Positions 50,114 to 58,726 of a DNA stretch of 64,000 nucleotides are shown piece after piece; the first letter of the stretch is position 1, and the number at the start of each line of letters is the position of its first letter. The DNA comes from Gaiellasilicea sp963749515 (GTDB taxonomy: Bacteria; Actinomycetota; Thermoleophilia; Gaiellales; Gaiellaceae): positions 62,001 to 126,000 of the forward strand of contig CAVVMR010000010.1 in assembly GCA_963749515.1 (NCBI GenBank), read 5' to 3'. Under the pieces are notes generated by a model that ran no database searches, was not told the DNA's origin, and worked only from the letters and a program-made list of their open reading frames with translations. Position numbers and translations under genes: made by a program.

Positions 50114-51172
50114 CTACGTGAGCGCGGCGGCTTCGACCGAGAGGATCGGCGGCAGGTTCTCGGCCGCGACCGTGACCTCGCCGTGCCGCAGCGCATAGAC
50201 ATGGCCGCTCTGGGCGCCGACGTACACCGCCTCCTCGTCCTGGCTCATCCCCTCGCGCAGCACGGCCACCCAGGCCGGCTCGGCCGCGACGATCAGCTCC
50301 CAGCTCGCGCCTGCGTCGGCCGTCGTGTAGATCCCGAGCCTCCCGTCGCACGTGACACGGTTTTCGGAGCCCTCCTCGGGGATCACGAAAGCGCGGTCAG
50401 GATCGTTCGGGTCGAGCGCCAGGCCGAACCCGAATCCCGACGGCAGCCCGTTGCCCTCGAGCCGTTCCCAGCTCGTCCCGTGGTCGTCCGAGCGGTAGAC
50501 GCCGCAGTGGTTCTGCTGCCACAGCCGGCCGGGCTTGCCTGGATGGGCGAGCACCTTGTGCACGCACTGCCCGACCTCGGGGAAGCGATCCTCCGGCAGG
50601 AAGCACGCCTCCGTCCCCACGTTCGCCGGCTGCCACGTCGCTCCACCGTCCTCGGTCCGGAAGACGCCTGCCGCCGAGATGCCGATCCAGAGGCGCTGCG
50701 GGTCATCCGGATCCAGGGTGATGGAGTGCGTGATCAACCCGCCCGCCCCGGGCGCCCACTTCTCGCGCGTCTCGTGTCCGAGCACGCCGTCGTTCACGTG
50801 CCAGGTCGCACCGGAGTCGTCCGACCTGAAGAGCACCGCCGGCTCGCCGCCGAGCCAGAGCGTTCCCGGCTCGGACGCATGGCCGGGCTCGAGATGCCAG
50901 GTCGACGCGAGCTTCAGCCCGCTCTCCTCCGGCAGGCCGAGACCTTCCGACCGCGTCCAGGTCTTGCCGAGGTCGGTCGAGCGCTGCACCGTGCCGCCGT
51001 AGACCCAGCTGTTCGCGCAGGCATAGAGGGCGCCGTCGCGCGGGTCGAGCACGGCATGGTTGATCTGCCAGCCGGGGAGGAGAGGCCCCTCGAGCTCGAA
51101 CGAGCGCCGCTCGTCGTCGCCGCGGATGAGAAAGAGCCCCTTCCGCGTTCCAATCAGCAGCAGCACGCCCAC
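50114..51172 (-). CDS. BNR/sialidase-like beta-propeller protein (WD40/YVTN group)
   Basis: The 352-residue protein consists of repeated propeller blades with Asp-box/BNR motifs: 'QRSTDLGKTWTR', 'FRSDDSGATWHV', 'FRTEDGGATWQP', 'YRSDDHGTSWER' and 'YTTADAGASWEL'. It has no signal peptide and no catalytic Asp/Tyr/Glu set that would support true sialidase activity. Relatives are annotated as glycosyl hydrolases, but function is not known. It is co-transcribed with the MoaD/ThiS-like gene (5-base gap) and divergent from the F420-type PPOX protein. Confidence 0.85.
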   Translation of the reverse strand: MGVLLLIGTRKGLFLIRGDDERRSFELEGPLLPGWQINHAVLDPRDGALYACANSWVYGGTVQRSTDLGKTWTRSEGLGLPEESGLKLASTWHLEPGHASEPGTLWLGGEPAVLFRSDDSGATWHVNDGVLGHETREKWAPGAGGLITHSITLDPDDPQRLWIGISAAGVFRTEDGGATWQPANVGTEACFLPEDRFPEVGQCVHKVLAHPGKPGRLWQQNHCGVYRSDDHGTSWERLEGNGLPSGFGFGLALDPNDPDRAFVIPEEGSENRVTCDGRLGIYTTADAGASWELIVAAEPAWVAVLREGMSQDEEAVYVGAQSGHVYALRHGEVTVAAENLPPILSVEAAALT

Positions 51173-51199
51173 AGGACGAGCCTATTCCAAGGAGGACGA

Positions 51200-51601
51200 G
51201 TGCCGAAATTGACTGCTGCCCAGACGGCGTTCATACACGAGGAGCCGAACCTTGCCGTCGTCGCCGCCCTGCGTGAGGACGGGACGGTGCACCAGACCGT
51301 CGTCTGGGTCGACTGGGACGGCGACCGCGTCCTCCTGAACCTGAACAACTTCCGCGCCAAGCTCGAGCACCTCCGGAATGACCCCCGCGTGTCGGTCATC
51401 GTGCTCGACCGCAATGACCCCTTTCGCTGGATCGCGATCGAAGGCAAGGTCGACGAGATCACGACCGAGGGTGCCTTCGAGCACATCGTCAGGCAGGCAG
51501 GCGTCTATCTCGGACGCGAGGAGTACTCCCTGGCGGAGGGAGAGGAGCGGATCCTCGTGAAGATCGCTCCGGAGCGGATCGAGGGCACCCGCGTCGAGTA
51601 G
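51200..51601 (+). CDS. PPOX-class F420-dependent flavin/deazaflavin oxidoreductase
   Basis: The 133-residue protein (GTG 51200, AAGGAGGAC 3 bases upstream) has the split beta-barrel of the pyridoxamine-oxidase-like superfamily: 'LTAAQTAFIHEEPNLAVVAALREDGTVHQTVVWVDWDGDRVLLNLNNFRAK' (first half), 'DPRVSVIVLDRNDPFRWIAIEGKV' and 'GREEYSLAEGEERILVKIAPERI'. This pattern is that of the F420-binding branch common in actinobacteria and Chloroflexota, which use the deazaflavin for reductions. The substrate is unknown. Confidence 0.88.
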   Translation: MPKLTAAQTAFIHEEPNLAVVAALREDGTVHQTVVWVDWDGDRVLLNLNNFRAKLEHLRNDPRVSVIVLDRNDPFRWIAIEGKVDEITTEGAFEHIVRQAGVYLGREEYSLAEGEERILVKIAPERIEGTRVE

Positions 51602-51683
51602 CCGGCCGATGTCCGTGGCGGCTGGTTGCGGGGCAGCTCTATGGACATCGTGGCCTACGAATCACGCGGATCGAGCGGCGAAC

Positions 51684-51716
51684 TTGTCCACGCAGTCGAA
51701 TGCGAGCTAGGCTCGC
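51684..51716 (+). promoter_or_regulatory. Promoter TTGTCC-18-TAGGCT overlapped by a perfect inverted repeat
   Basis: TTGTCC (51684-51689) and TAGGCT (51708-51713) are 18 bases apart. GCGAGC-TAG-GCTCGC (51702-51716) is a perfect 6-bp inverted repeat sitting over the -10. It is placed to act as an operator for the polyamine operon, whose first gene starts at GTG 51746 with GGAGG 5 bases upstream. Confidence 0.55.
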
Positions 51717-51745
51717 GCCAGGATCCCTCGGAACGGAGGCTGAGC

Positions 51746-53194
51746 GTGAGCGTGTCGGTGACCAAGCACAAGAACTTCGTCGGCGGCGAGTGGACAGATT
51801 CCGTCTCCGGCGAGACGATGGAGGTGCTCAACCCGTCGACCGGCGAGACGATCGCCGAGGTGCCGAGGTCGACCGCCGAGGACGTCGAGCGCGCCGTCCA
51901 GGCAGCGATGAAGGCGCTCCCGGACTGGCTCGAGAAGACGCCGAAGGACCGGATGGAGCTCCTGCTGAAGCTGGCGGACGTGATCGACGAGAATGCGGAC
52001 GAGCTGACGCAGCTCGAGTCGCAGAACGTCGGCAAGCCGATGTCCATCGCCGGCGACGAGATGCCGTTCTCGGCCGACAACCTCCGCTTCTTCGCCGGCG
52101 CCGCCCGGACACTCGAGGGCAAGGCTGCAGGCGAGTACGTCGAGGGCTACACCTCGATCATCCGCCGTGAGCCGCTCGGGATCGTGGCCGGGATCACGCC
52201 CTGGAACTATCCGCTGATGATGGCAATCTGGAAGATCGGCCCGGCGCTCGCCGCCGGCAACGTCCAGATCATCAAGCCCGCCGAGCAGACGCCGTTGACC
52301 ACGCTCCGGCTGGTCGAGCTTGCACAGGAGTTTTTGCCGCCGGGCGTCCTCCAGGTGATCACGGGCGACGGCGAGACCGCGGGCGACGCGCTCGTCCGCC
52401 ATGGCGAGGTCCGGCTGATATCGCTGACGGGCTCGGTCGAGACGGGCAGGCTGATCGCAACCGGCGCGGCGCAGAGCAACCTCAAGCGCGTGCACCTCGA
52501 GCTCGGCGGGAAGGCGCCCATGGTCGTGCTGGACGACGCAGACCCGGCGACGGTCGCCGAGGCGATCAAGATCGGCGGCTACTGGAACTCGGGTCAGGAC
52601 TGCACCGCCTCGTCCCGGATCCTGGTGCACAAGAAGGTCTACGACGACGTGATGTCCGAGACCGTCAAGGCGCTCGAGGCGATGAAGGTCGCCGATCCGG
52701 CCGAGGGCGACGACGTCGACATGGGCCCTGTGATCTCCCGTGAGCAGCAGGAGCGGGTCCTCGGCTTCCTCGAGCGCGCCGTCGACGGCAAGGCGACGAT
52801 CGTGACCGGCGGGGAGTCGATCGGCGATCGCGGCTTCTTCGTCAAGCCGACCGTCGTCGCGGATGTCGACCAGGACTCCGAGATTGTCCAGAATGAGGTG
52901 TTCGGCCCGGTTGTGACCGTGCAGCCCTTCGGCTCGGACGACGAGGCGATCGCCATGGCGAACGGCGTGCGCTACGGCCTCGCTGCCTCGGTCTTCAGCC
53001 GCGACGTCGGCCGCGCCCTCTCGGCCGCGAGGAAGCTCGAGTTCGGCACCGTCTGGGTGAACGAGCATCTCTTCCCGCTCGCCTCGGAGATGCCGCACGG
53101 CGGCTTCAAGGAGTCCGGCTACGGCAAGGACATGTCGCTCTACTCCATGGAGGAGTACACCCGCATCAAGCATGTCGCGGTGAAGCTCTCCTGA
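51746..53194 (+). CDS. Aldehyde dehydrogenase, probably gamma-aminobutyraldehyde dehydrogenase
   Basis: The 482-residue protein has the aldehyde dehydrogenase set: 'GITPWNYPLMMAIWKIGPALAAGN', 'LTGSVETGRLIA', the general-base Glu in 'HLELGGKAPMVVL' (about residue 252) and catalytic Cys in 'NSGQDCTASSR' (about residue 286). The ending 'MPHGGFKESGYGKDMSLYSMEEYTRIKHV' matches aminobutyraldehyde/betaine aldehyde dehydrogenases (PatD type). It would oxidise 4-aminobutanal to GABA with NAD+. It heads a nine-gene operon with aminotransferases and PotABCD genes, which supports this. Start GTG 51746 has a GGAGG site. Confidence 0.9.
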   Translation: MSVSVTKHKNFVGGEWTDSVSGETMEVLNPSTGETIAEVPRSTAEDVERAVQAAMKALPDWLEKTPKDRMELLLKLADVIDENADELTQLESQNVGKPMSIAGDEMPFSADNLRFFAGAARTLEGKAAGEYVEGYTSIIRREPLGIVAGITPWNYPLMMAIWKIGPALAAGNVQIIKPAEQTPLTTLRLVELAQEFLPPGVLQVITGDGETAGDALVRHGEVRLISLTGSVETGRLIATGAAQSNLKRVHLELGGKAPMVVLDDADPATVAEAIKIGGYWNSGQDCTASSRILVHKKVYDDVMSETVKALEAMKVADPAEGDDVDMGPVISREQQERVLGFLERAVDGKATIVTGGESIGDRGFFVKPTVVADVDQDSEIVQNEVFGPVVTVQPFGSDDEAIAMANGVRYGLAASVFSRDVGRALSAARKLEFGTVWVNEHLFPLASEMPHGGFKESGYGKDMSLYSMEEYTRIKHVAVKLS

Positions 53195-53196
53195 TC

Positions 53197-54573
53197 GTGG
53201 AAGCGTCTGCGGCGATGCGTTCCGCACCGGCTGTCGACCGATCGCGGCTCGACGCTCTCCTGGCGCGCGAGCTCGAGCGGTTCGCCGGGTCGAACCCGCA
53301 GTCACGGCAGCTCTTCGAGCGGGGAAGGGGCTCGCTGCTCGGCGGCGTGCCCATGAGCTGGATGGCGAGGTGGGCCGGCGGCTTCCCGCTCTTCCTGCGC
53401 GAGGCGAGCGGAGCCCGTGTCGTCGATGCGGACGGACACGAGTACGTCGACTTCTGCCTCGGCGACACCGGCGCCATGGCCGGGCATGCGCCTCCCGCCA
53501 CGGTCGCGGCGGTCGCGGCCCAGGCGGCCCGCGGTGCGACCACGATGCTCCCGAGCGAGGACGCGATCGGCGCGGCCGAGGAGCTCTCGCGCCGCTTCGG
53601 GCTCACGGCGTGGCAGTTCACGCTCTCGGCGACCGACGCCAACCGCTTCGCGCTCCGGCTGGCGCGCGAGATCACCCAGCGTCCGAAGATCCTCGTCTTC
53701 GACTACTGCTACCACGGCACGGTCGACGAGACGTTCGCGACGCTGGAAGACGATCACGTCGTTGCGCGCGCCGGCAACGTCGGCCCGCCGGTCGACCTGG
53801 CGCTGACGACGAAGGTCGTCCAGTGGAACGACCTCGACGCGCTCGAGCAGGCGCTCTCGCCCGGGGACGTCGCCTGCGTGCTCGCGGAGCCGGCGCTGAC
53901 GAACATCGGCATCGTGCTGCCCGAGCCCGGATTCCACGACGCGCTGCGCGACCTCACTCGCCGGACCGGGACGCTCCTGATCATCGACGAGACGCACACG
54001 TTCAGCGCCGGGCCGGGTGGCTGCACCAGCGTCTGGGGCCTCGAGCCGGACCTGCTCACGATCGGCAAGGCGATCGGAGGCGGCGTGCCGGCGGGCGCCT
54101 ACGGCGTCTCGAACGACGTTGCCGAGCGGATCGAGGCGCGTGAGGAGGCCGATTACGAGGACGTCGGCGGCATCGGCGGGACGCTCGCCGGAAACGCTCT
54201 TTCGCTGGCTGCGGTTCGCGCGACGCTGGCCGAGGTGCTCACCGAAGCTGCCTTCGAGCGGATGATCCACCTCGCAGCGCGGTTCGCTGCGGGCGTCGCA
54301 GACGTGATCGAGGAGGCGGGTCTTCCGTGGCACGTGACCGAGCTCGGGTGTCGTGCCGAGTACCGCTTCTCGGCCGCGCCGCCGCGGAACGGCGCCGAGT
54401 CGGCGGCAGCCGGCGACGAGGAGCTGGAGCGCTTCCTGCACCTCTACGCGTTGAACCGCGGCATCCTGATCACGCCCTTCCACAACATGGCGCTCATGTC
54501 GCCCGCCACGAGCGAGGCCGACGTCGACCTGCATACGCGCGTCTTCACCGAAGCCGTCGCGGAGCTCCAGTGA
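53197..54573 (+). CDS. Class III aminotransferase (glutamate-1-semialdehyde aminomutase-like)
   Basis: The 458-residue PLP enzyme has 'FCLGDTGAMAGHAPPATV', 'FDYCYHGTVDE', the PLP-Asp motif 'LLIIDETHTFSAGPGG' and PLP-lysine 'LLTIGKAIGGGVPAGAYG'. It is closest in pattern to glutamate-1-semialdehyde aminomutase-type aspartate aminotransferase family members, but haem genes are absent. In this operon a role as an amine or GABA transaminase is likely. GTG 53197 follows the upstream stop by 2 bases; ATG 53215 is an alternative. Confidence 0.88.
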   Translation: MEASAAMRSAPAVDRSRLDALLARELERFAGSNPQSRQLFERGRGSLLGGVPMSWMARWAGGFPLFLREASGARVVDADGHEYVDFCLGDTGAMAGHAPPATVAAVAAQAARGATTMLPSEDAIGAAEELSRRFGLTAWQFTLSATDANRFALRLAREITQRPKILVFDYCYHGTVDETFATLEDDHVVARAGNVGPPVDLALTTKVVQWNDLDALEQALSPGDVACVLAEPALTNIGIVLPEPGFHDALRDLTRRTGTLLIIDETHTFSAGPGGCTSVWGLEPDLLTIGKAIGGGVPAGAYGVSNDVAERIEAREEADYEDVGGIGGTLAGNALSLAAVRATLAEVLTEAAFERMIHLAARFAAGVADVIEEAGLPWHVTELGCRAEYRFSAAPPRNGAESAAAGDEELERFLHLYALNRGILITPFHNMALMSPATSEADVDLHTRVFTEAVAELQ

Positions 54574-56054
54574 CAGAGCCGACCGCGCCCGAGTCCCAGG
54601 CCGAGCTCGACCACGAGGCGATCGGCTTCGTCGACGCGCTGGTGATCGGCCTCGCCTCGACGGCGCCGGCCTACTCGCTCGCTGCGGTCATCGGCACCGT
54701 CACGGTCGTCGTCGGCGTCTATGCCCCGGCCGCCCTGTTGGCGTCGTTCGTGCCGATGTTCCTGATCGCGGCCGCGTTTTACTACCTGAACAAGGCGGAC
54801 CAGGACGCGGGCACGACGTTCAGCTGGGTGACGCGTGCGCTCGGCCCGGCCGCAGGCTGGCTCGGCGGCTGGGCGATCTGCACGACCGGAATCCTCGTGA
54901 TCGGGTCGCTCGCCGACGTCGGCGCCCGCTACTCGTACCTGCTCGTCGGCTGGGAGTCGGCGGCGGAGTCGAAGGCTGCCGTGATGGCTCTCGCGGTCGG
55001 GATCATCGTGCTCACGACCGCGGTCTGCATCGCCGGTACGGAGCTCTCGGCCCGCGTACAGAACGTGATGATCGTCGGCCAGGTCGGAGCGCTGCTGATC
55101 TTCGCCGGGGTCGCGCTCGGGAAGGTCTACTCGGGCGACGCGCCGGCGGGCTCGATCCGGCCGAGCGCTGAGTGGCTGTCGCCCTTCGCGATCGACGGCT
55201 TCACGCCGCTCGTCTCGGCGCTCCTGATCGGCGTCTTCATCTACTGGGGCTGGGAGAGCGCCGTGAACCTCACCGAGGAGACGCGCGACAGCGCCCGCGC
55301 GCCCGGTCTGGCGGCGGTCGTCAGCACCGTTCTCCTCCTCGTCACCTACCTCTCGGTCACGATCGCGGTCGTCGCGTTCGCAGGGCTGGAGCGGCTGGCG
55401 GAGTTCGACGACGACGAGGGCGTCTTCAGCGTGCTCGCGCTGGACGCGCTCGGCTCCCCGTGGGACAAGCTCGTCGTGCTGGCGATCGTGACCTCGGCCA
55501 TCGCCTCGACTCAGACGACGATCATTCCCTCGTCCCGGACGTCCTTCTCGATGGCGCGCCAGGACGCCCTGCCGCAGGTGTTCGCCAAGATCCACCCGCG
55601 CTTCCGCACGCCGTACGTCTCCACCGCCACGATCGCGGCGCTTGCGATCGCGTGGTACGTGCCCGCAAACGCACTCTCCGAGAACTTTCTCTTCGACACG
55701 CTGTCGGCGCTCTCGCTGCTGATCGCGTTCTACTACGCGCTGACCGGAATTGCGTGCGCCGTCTACTACCGGAAGCAGCTGCTGGGCTCGGTGCGCACCT
55801 TCGTGTTCGTCGGCGTGGCGCCGCTGATCGGCGCCGCGATCCTGGGCTTCCTTCTCGTCAAGTCGGCGCTCGATCTCGCAGACCCGGAGAACTCGTACTC
55901 CGGCCAGTCGATCCTCGGCATGGGTGTGCCGCTTGCGATCGCGATCGCGTTCATCCTCCTGGGCGTGCTGATCCTCATTCTCTGGCGGCTCGCCGGTCAC
56001 CAGCGATTCTTCGGTCGCCGTCCATTCGAGCACGCTGCGGTGTCGGTCGAATGA
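54570..56054 (+). CDS. APC family amino acid/polyamine permease
   Basis: The 494-residue protein has about twelve membrane helices, with 'FVDALVIGLASTAPAYSLAAVIG' in helix 1 (the APC 'G[STA]' unwound segment), 'DAGTTFSWVTRALGPAAGWLGGW' and 'NLTEETRDSARAPGLAAVVSTV', all typical of the APC superfamily. It probably imports an amine or exchanges polyamine for product. The GTG start overlaps the stop of the aminotransferase gene (54570-54573), so it is translated with it. Confidence 0.92.
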   Translation: MTEPTAPESQAELDHEAIGFVDALVIGLASTAPAYSLAAVIGTVTVVVGVYAPAALLASFVPMFLIAAAFYYLNKADQDAGTTFSWVTRALGPAAGWLGGWAICTTGILVIGSLADVGARYSYLLVGWESAAESKAAVMALAVGIIVLTTAVCIAGTELSARVQNVMIVGQVGALLIFAGVALGKVYSGDAPAGSIRPSAEWLSPFAIDGFTPLVSALLIGVFIYWGWESAVNLTEETRDSARAPGLAAVVSTVLLLVTYLSVTIAVVAFAGLERLAEFDDDEGVFSVLALDALGSPWDKLVVLAIVTSAIASTQTTIIPSSRTSFSMARQDALPQVFAKIHPRFRTPYVSTATIAALAIAWYVPANALSENFLFDTLSALSLLIAFYYALTGIACAVYYRKQLLGSVRTFVFVGVAPLIGAAILGFLLVKSALDLADPENSYSGQSILGMGVPLAIAIAFILLGVLILILWRLAGHQRFFGRRPFEHAAVSVE

Positions 56055-56476
56055 GCGGGATCGTGATCGGGTACGACGGCTCAGTGTGCGCCGAGCTTGC
56101 GCTCGACGCCGCGCTCGAGCTCGCCGTTGCGTTGAGCGAGCCGATCGTGGTGGCGTACGCGGCCGAGCCGCCGTTCCGCTCCGTCGGCGAGGAGTTCGGT
56201 GAGCACCGCCGCGCGCTCGAGGAACTGGGCGGTGCGGCGACCGAGCGGGCCGTGCAGAAGGCGCAGCAGCTCGGCGTGACGGCCGAAGCCGTGCTCGTCT
56301 CCCAGCGGCCGGTCGACGCGCTGATCCAGGTCGCGGACGAGCGAGGCGCGCGGATGATCGTCGTCGGCGCGACGGGCGAAGGCCCGATCGCGGGCGCGAT
56401 CCTCGGCTCGGTTCCCTACAAGCTGCTGCACCGGTCCCACGTCCCTGTTCTCGTCGTGCCGGGAGGCGACTCGTGA
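56051..56476 (+). CDS. Universal stress protein (UspA domain)
   Basis: The 141-residue protein begins 'GIVIGYDGSVCAELALDAAL' and ends with the ATP-binding motif 'VVGATGEGPIAGAILGSVPYKLLHRSHVPVLVVP', i.e. G-x2-G-x9-G-S, so it belongs to the nucleotide-binding branch. It overlaps the permease stop and the next ABC gene, so it is part of the operon. Usp proteins linked to transporters can bind nucleotides and tune uptake, an inference here. Confidence 0.93.
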   Translation: MSGIVIGYDGSVCAELALDAALELAVALSEPIVVAYAAEPPFRSVGEEFGEHRRALEELGGAATERAVQKAQQLGVTAEAVLVSQRPVDALIQVADERGARMIVVGATGEGPIAGAILGSVPYKLLHRSHVPVLVVPGGDS

Positions 56477-57549
56477 ACCAGGCCAGCGACGTCCAGCTCA
56501 ACTCGGTCGTCAAGGCGTTCGACGGTGTCACAGCGGTGGACGGCATCTCGCTCGACATCCCGGCCGGATCCTTCTTCGCGCTCCTCGGCCCGTCCGGGTG
56601 CGGCAAGACGACCACGCTGCGGATGATCGGCGGCTTCGAGGAGCCCGATGCCGGCTCGATCCTGCTCGGCGGCAAGGACGTCGTCGGCCTCCCTCCGCAC
56701 AAGCGCGACGTGAACACCGTCTTCCAGAGCTACGCCCTCTTCCCGCACCTGTCGATCAACGAGAACGTGGCGTTCGGGCTGCGGCGAAAGGGGATCAAGG
56801 GCCAGGAGGTGCAGCGGCGCGTGGCGGAGATCCTGCGCCGAGTCGGTCTCGAGGACTTCGGAGCGCGCAAGCCGAGCCAGCTGTCCGGCGGTCAGCAGCA
56901 GCGGGTCGCGCTCGCGCGAGCGCTCGTCAACGGGCCGCAGGTGCTCCTTCTCGACGAACCGCTCGGCGCGCTCGACCTGAAATTGCGCAAACAGCTCCAG
57001 CTCGAGCTGAAGGCCCTCCAGCACGACCTGGGGATCACCTTCGTGCACGTCACGCACGACCAGGAGGAGGCGATGACGATGGCCGACACGATCGCGGTGA
57101 TGAACCGCGGTCACGTCGAGCAGCTGGGCGAGCCGGCCGAGCTCTACGACCGGCCGCGGACCGAGTTCGTCGCGGGCTTCCTCGGCGTCTCGAACCTGCT
57201 CCGCGGCACGGTCACCGCTCCCGATCGCGTCCGGATCGAAGCGGGCGACGAGCTGGCCGTCCCGCTCGCCGGCCGCACCGGTGACGTCGCGATCGGCGTT
57301 CGGCCCGAGAAGTTCCGCCTCGGCCCGCCGTTGGAGGGCGAGAACTCGCTCTCGGGGACCGTCAAGGAGACCGCCTACGTCGGCGTCGCAACCCAGTACA
57401 TCATCAGCACCGGGGCGGGCAACGTCGTCGTCTACGCCCAGAATCGTGATGGCGGCCGGCCGCTGGAGCCCGGGTCCGTCGCGCTGCTCAGCTGGAGCCC
57501 TGAATCCACGTTCGTCCTCGACCCTCAGCAAAAGGAGACCGCGGCATGA
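56473..57549 (+). CDS. potA: Spermidine/putrescine-type ABC transporter ATP-binding protein
   Basis: The 358-residue ATPase has Walker A 'GPSGCGKTTTLRMI' (about residues 39-52), signature 'LSGGQQQRVALARAL', Walker B 'VLLLDEPLGALD', H-loop 'HVTHDQEEAM' and a C-terminal TOBE domain from about residue 270 ('VAIGVRPEKFRLGPPL'). It energises the PotBCD-like transporter coded just downstream. GTG 56473 overlaps the universal stress protein stop. Confidence 0.92.
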   Translation: MNQASDVQLNSVVKAFDGVTAVDGISLDIPAGSFFALLGPSGCGKTTTLRMIGGFEEPDAGSILLGGKDVVGLPPHKRDVNTVFQSYALFPHLSINENVAFGLRRKGIKGQEVQRRVAEILRRVGLEDFGARKPSQLSGGQQQRVALARALVNGPQVLLLDEPLGALDLKLRKQLQLELKALQHDLGITFVHVTHDQEEAMTMADTIAVMNRGHVEQLGEPAELYDRPRTEFVAGFLGVSNLLRGTVTAPDRVRIEAGDELAVPLAGRTGDVAIGVRPEKFRLGPPLEGENSLSGTVKETAYVGVATQYIISTGAGNVVVYAQNRDGGRPLEPGSVALLSWSPESTFVLDPQQKETAA

Positions 57550-58724
57550 ACCGTTCCCTGACCCGCAAGCAGCTGCTCGAGCGCGCGGCGCTCGGCAGCG
57601 CGGCCCTGACCCTGCCCGGTTTGCTCGCGGCCTGCGGAGGCGGCGGCGGAGAGACGGCCGCCACGACGACGGCCGCCGGTGGCGGCTCGAAGGAGCTCGC
57701 CGACCAGCTCCGGTTCTCGAACTGGCAGCTCTACATCGACGTGGACGAGAAGACGAAGAAGCGGCCGACGCTCGACCAGTTCACCAAGGAGACGGGCGTC
57801 AAGGTCAGCTACTTCGAGGACATCAACGACAACGCGTCGTACTTCGGCAAGGTCCAGCGCCCCCTCGCGCAGGGCCAGTCGATCGACCGCGACATCATCG
57901 TCCTCACGGACAACTCGCGCTTCCCGGCGCTCCTGATCGACAAGGACTGGGCCGAGCCCCTCGACAAGAGCGCGATCCCGAACATCAAGAACCTGCAGGA
58001 CTCGCTCGCACAACCGAGCTTCGATCCCGACCGTGAGTACAGCCTGCCCTGGCAGTCCGGCATGACCGGGATCGCCACGAACACGAAGCTGACCGGCGGC
58101 AAGCCGGTGACGACGATCGACCAGCTGCTCGAGGATCCGGCGCTGAAGGGGAAGGTCACGATGCTGACCGAGATGGCGGACTCCGTCGCTCTCGTCATGC
58201 GCGCGAACGACGACGACCCGACCAAGGTCGACGACGCTTCCTTCGGCCGTGCGGTCGACCGGATCCAGAAGGCGGTCGACTCGGGGCAGATCCGGCAGTT
58301 CACGGGCAACGACTACAGCGGCCCGCTGACGAAGGGCGACCTGGTCGCGGCGATGTCCTGGTCCGGTGACGTCGTGCAGCTGACCCTCGACAACAAGAAC
58401 CTGGAGTGGCACCTGCCCGAGTCGGGCGGCGCGATCTGGACGGACAACATGTTGATCCCCAAGGGCGGCGACGCCTTCACCGCCTCGACGTACATGAACT
58501 TCGTCTACCGGCCCGACATCGCCGCCCAGATCGCGGCGTACATCAACTACGTCTCGCCGGTGAAGGGCGCGAAGGAGGAGATGGAGAAGATCGACCCCGA
58601 GCTCGCGGCCAACCCGCTCGTCTTCCCGGACGACGACACCCTCTCGAAGGTCTCCATCTTCGACTCGAAGGCGCTCCAGAACCAGGACTACATCGAGCGC
58701 TGGCAGACGCTGATCGGGAGCTAG
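57546..58724 (+). CDS. potD: Spermidine/putrescine-type ABC transporter substrate-binding protein (lipoprotein)
   Basis: The 392-residue protein has a basic start 'NRSLTRKQLLERAALGSA' and a lipobox 'LLAACGG' (Cys near residue 31), then the PotD pattern: 'LRFSNWQLYIDVDEKTKKRPTLDQFTKETG', 'DIIVLTDNSRFPALL', 'YSLPWQSGMTGIATN' and 'DNMLIPKGGDAFTASTYMNFV'. PotD proteins bind polyamines outside the membrane. It overlaps potA by 4 bases. The stop TAG at 58722-58724 is followed by an unusual CTG start for the next gene. Confidence 0.92.
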   Translation: MNRSLTRKQLLERAALGSAALTLPGLLAACGGGGGETAATTTAAGGGSKELADQLRFSNWQLYIDVDEKTKKRPTLDQFTKETGVKVSYFEDINDNASYFGKVQRPLAQGQSIDRDIIVLTDNSRFPALLIDKDWAEPLDKSAIPNIKNLQDSLAQPSFDPDREYSLPWQSGMTGIATNTKLTGGKPVTTIDQLLEDPALKGKVTMLTEMADSVALVMRANDDDPTKVDDASFGRAVDRIQKAVDSGQIRQFTGNDYSGPLTKGDLVAAMSWSGDVVQLTLDNKNLEWHLPESGGAIWTDNMLIPKGGDAFTASTYMNFVYRPDIAAQIAAYINYVSPVKGAKEEMEKIDPELAANPLVFPDDDTLSKVSIFDSKALQNQDYIERWQTLIGS

Positions 58725-58726
58725 CC

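Noticed and set aside
54444..56717. A 757-codon minus-strand open frame over the APC permease and USP genes
   Set aside because: The sense strand codes for a clear permease and a USP. The antisense frame is low-complexity RDR/DRE sequence.
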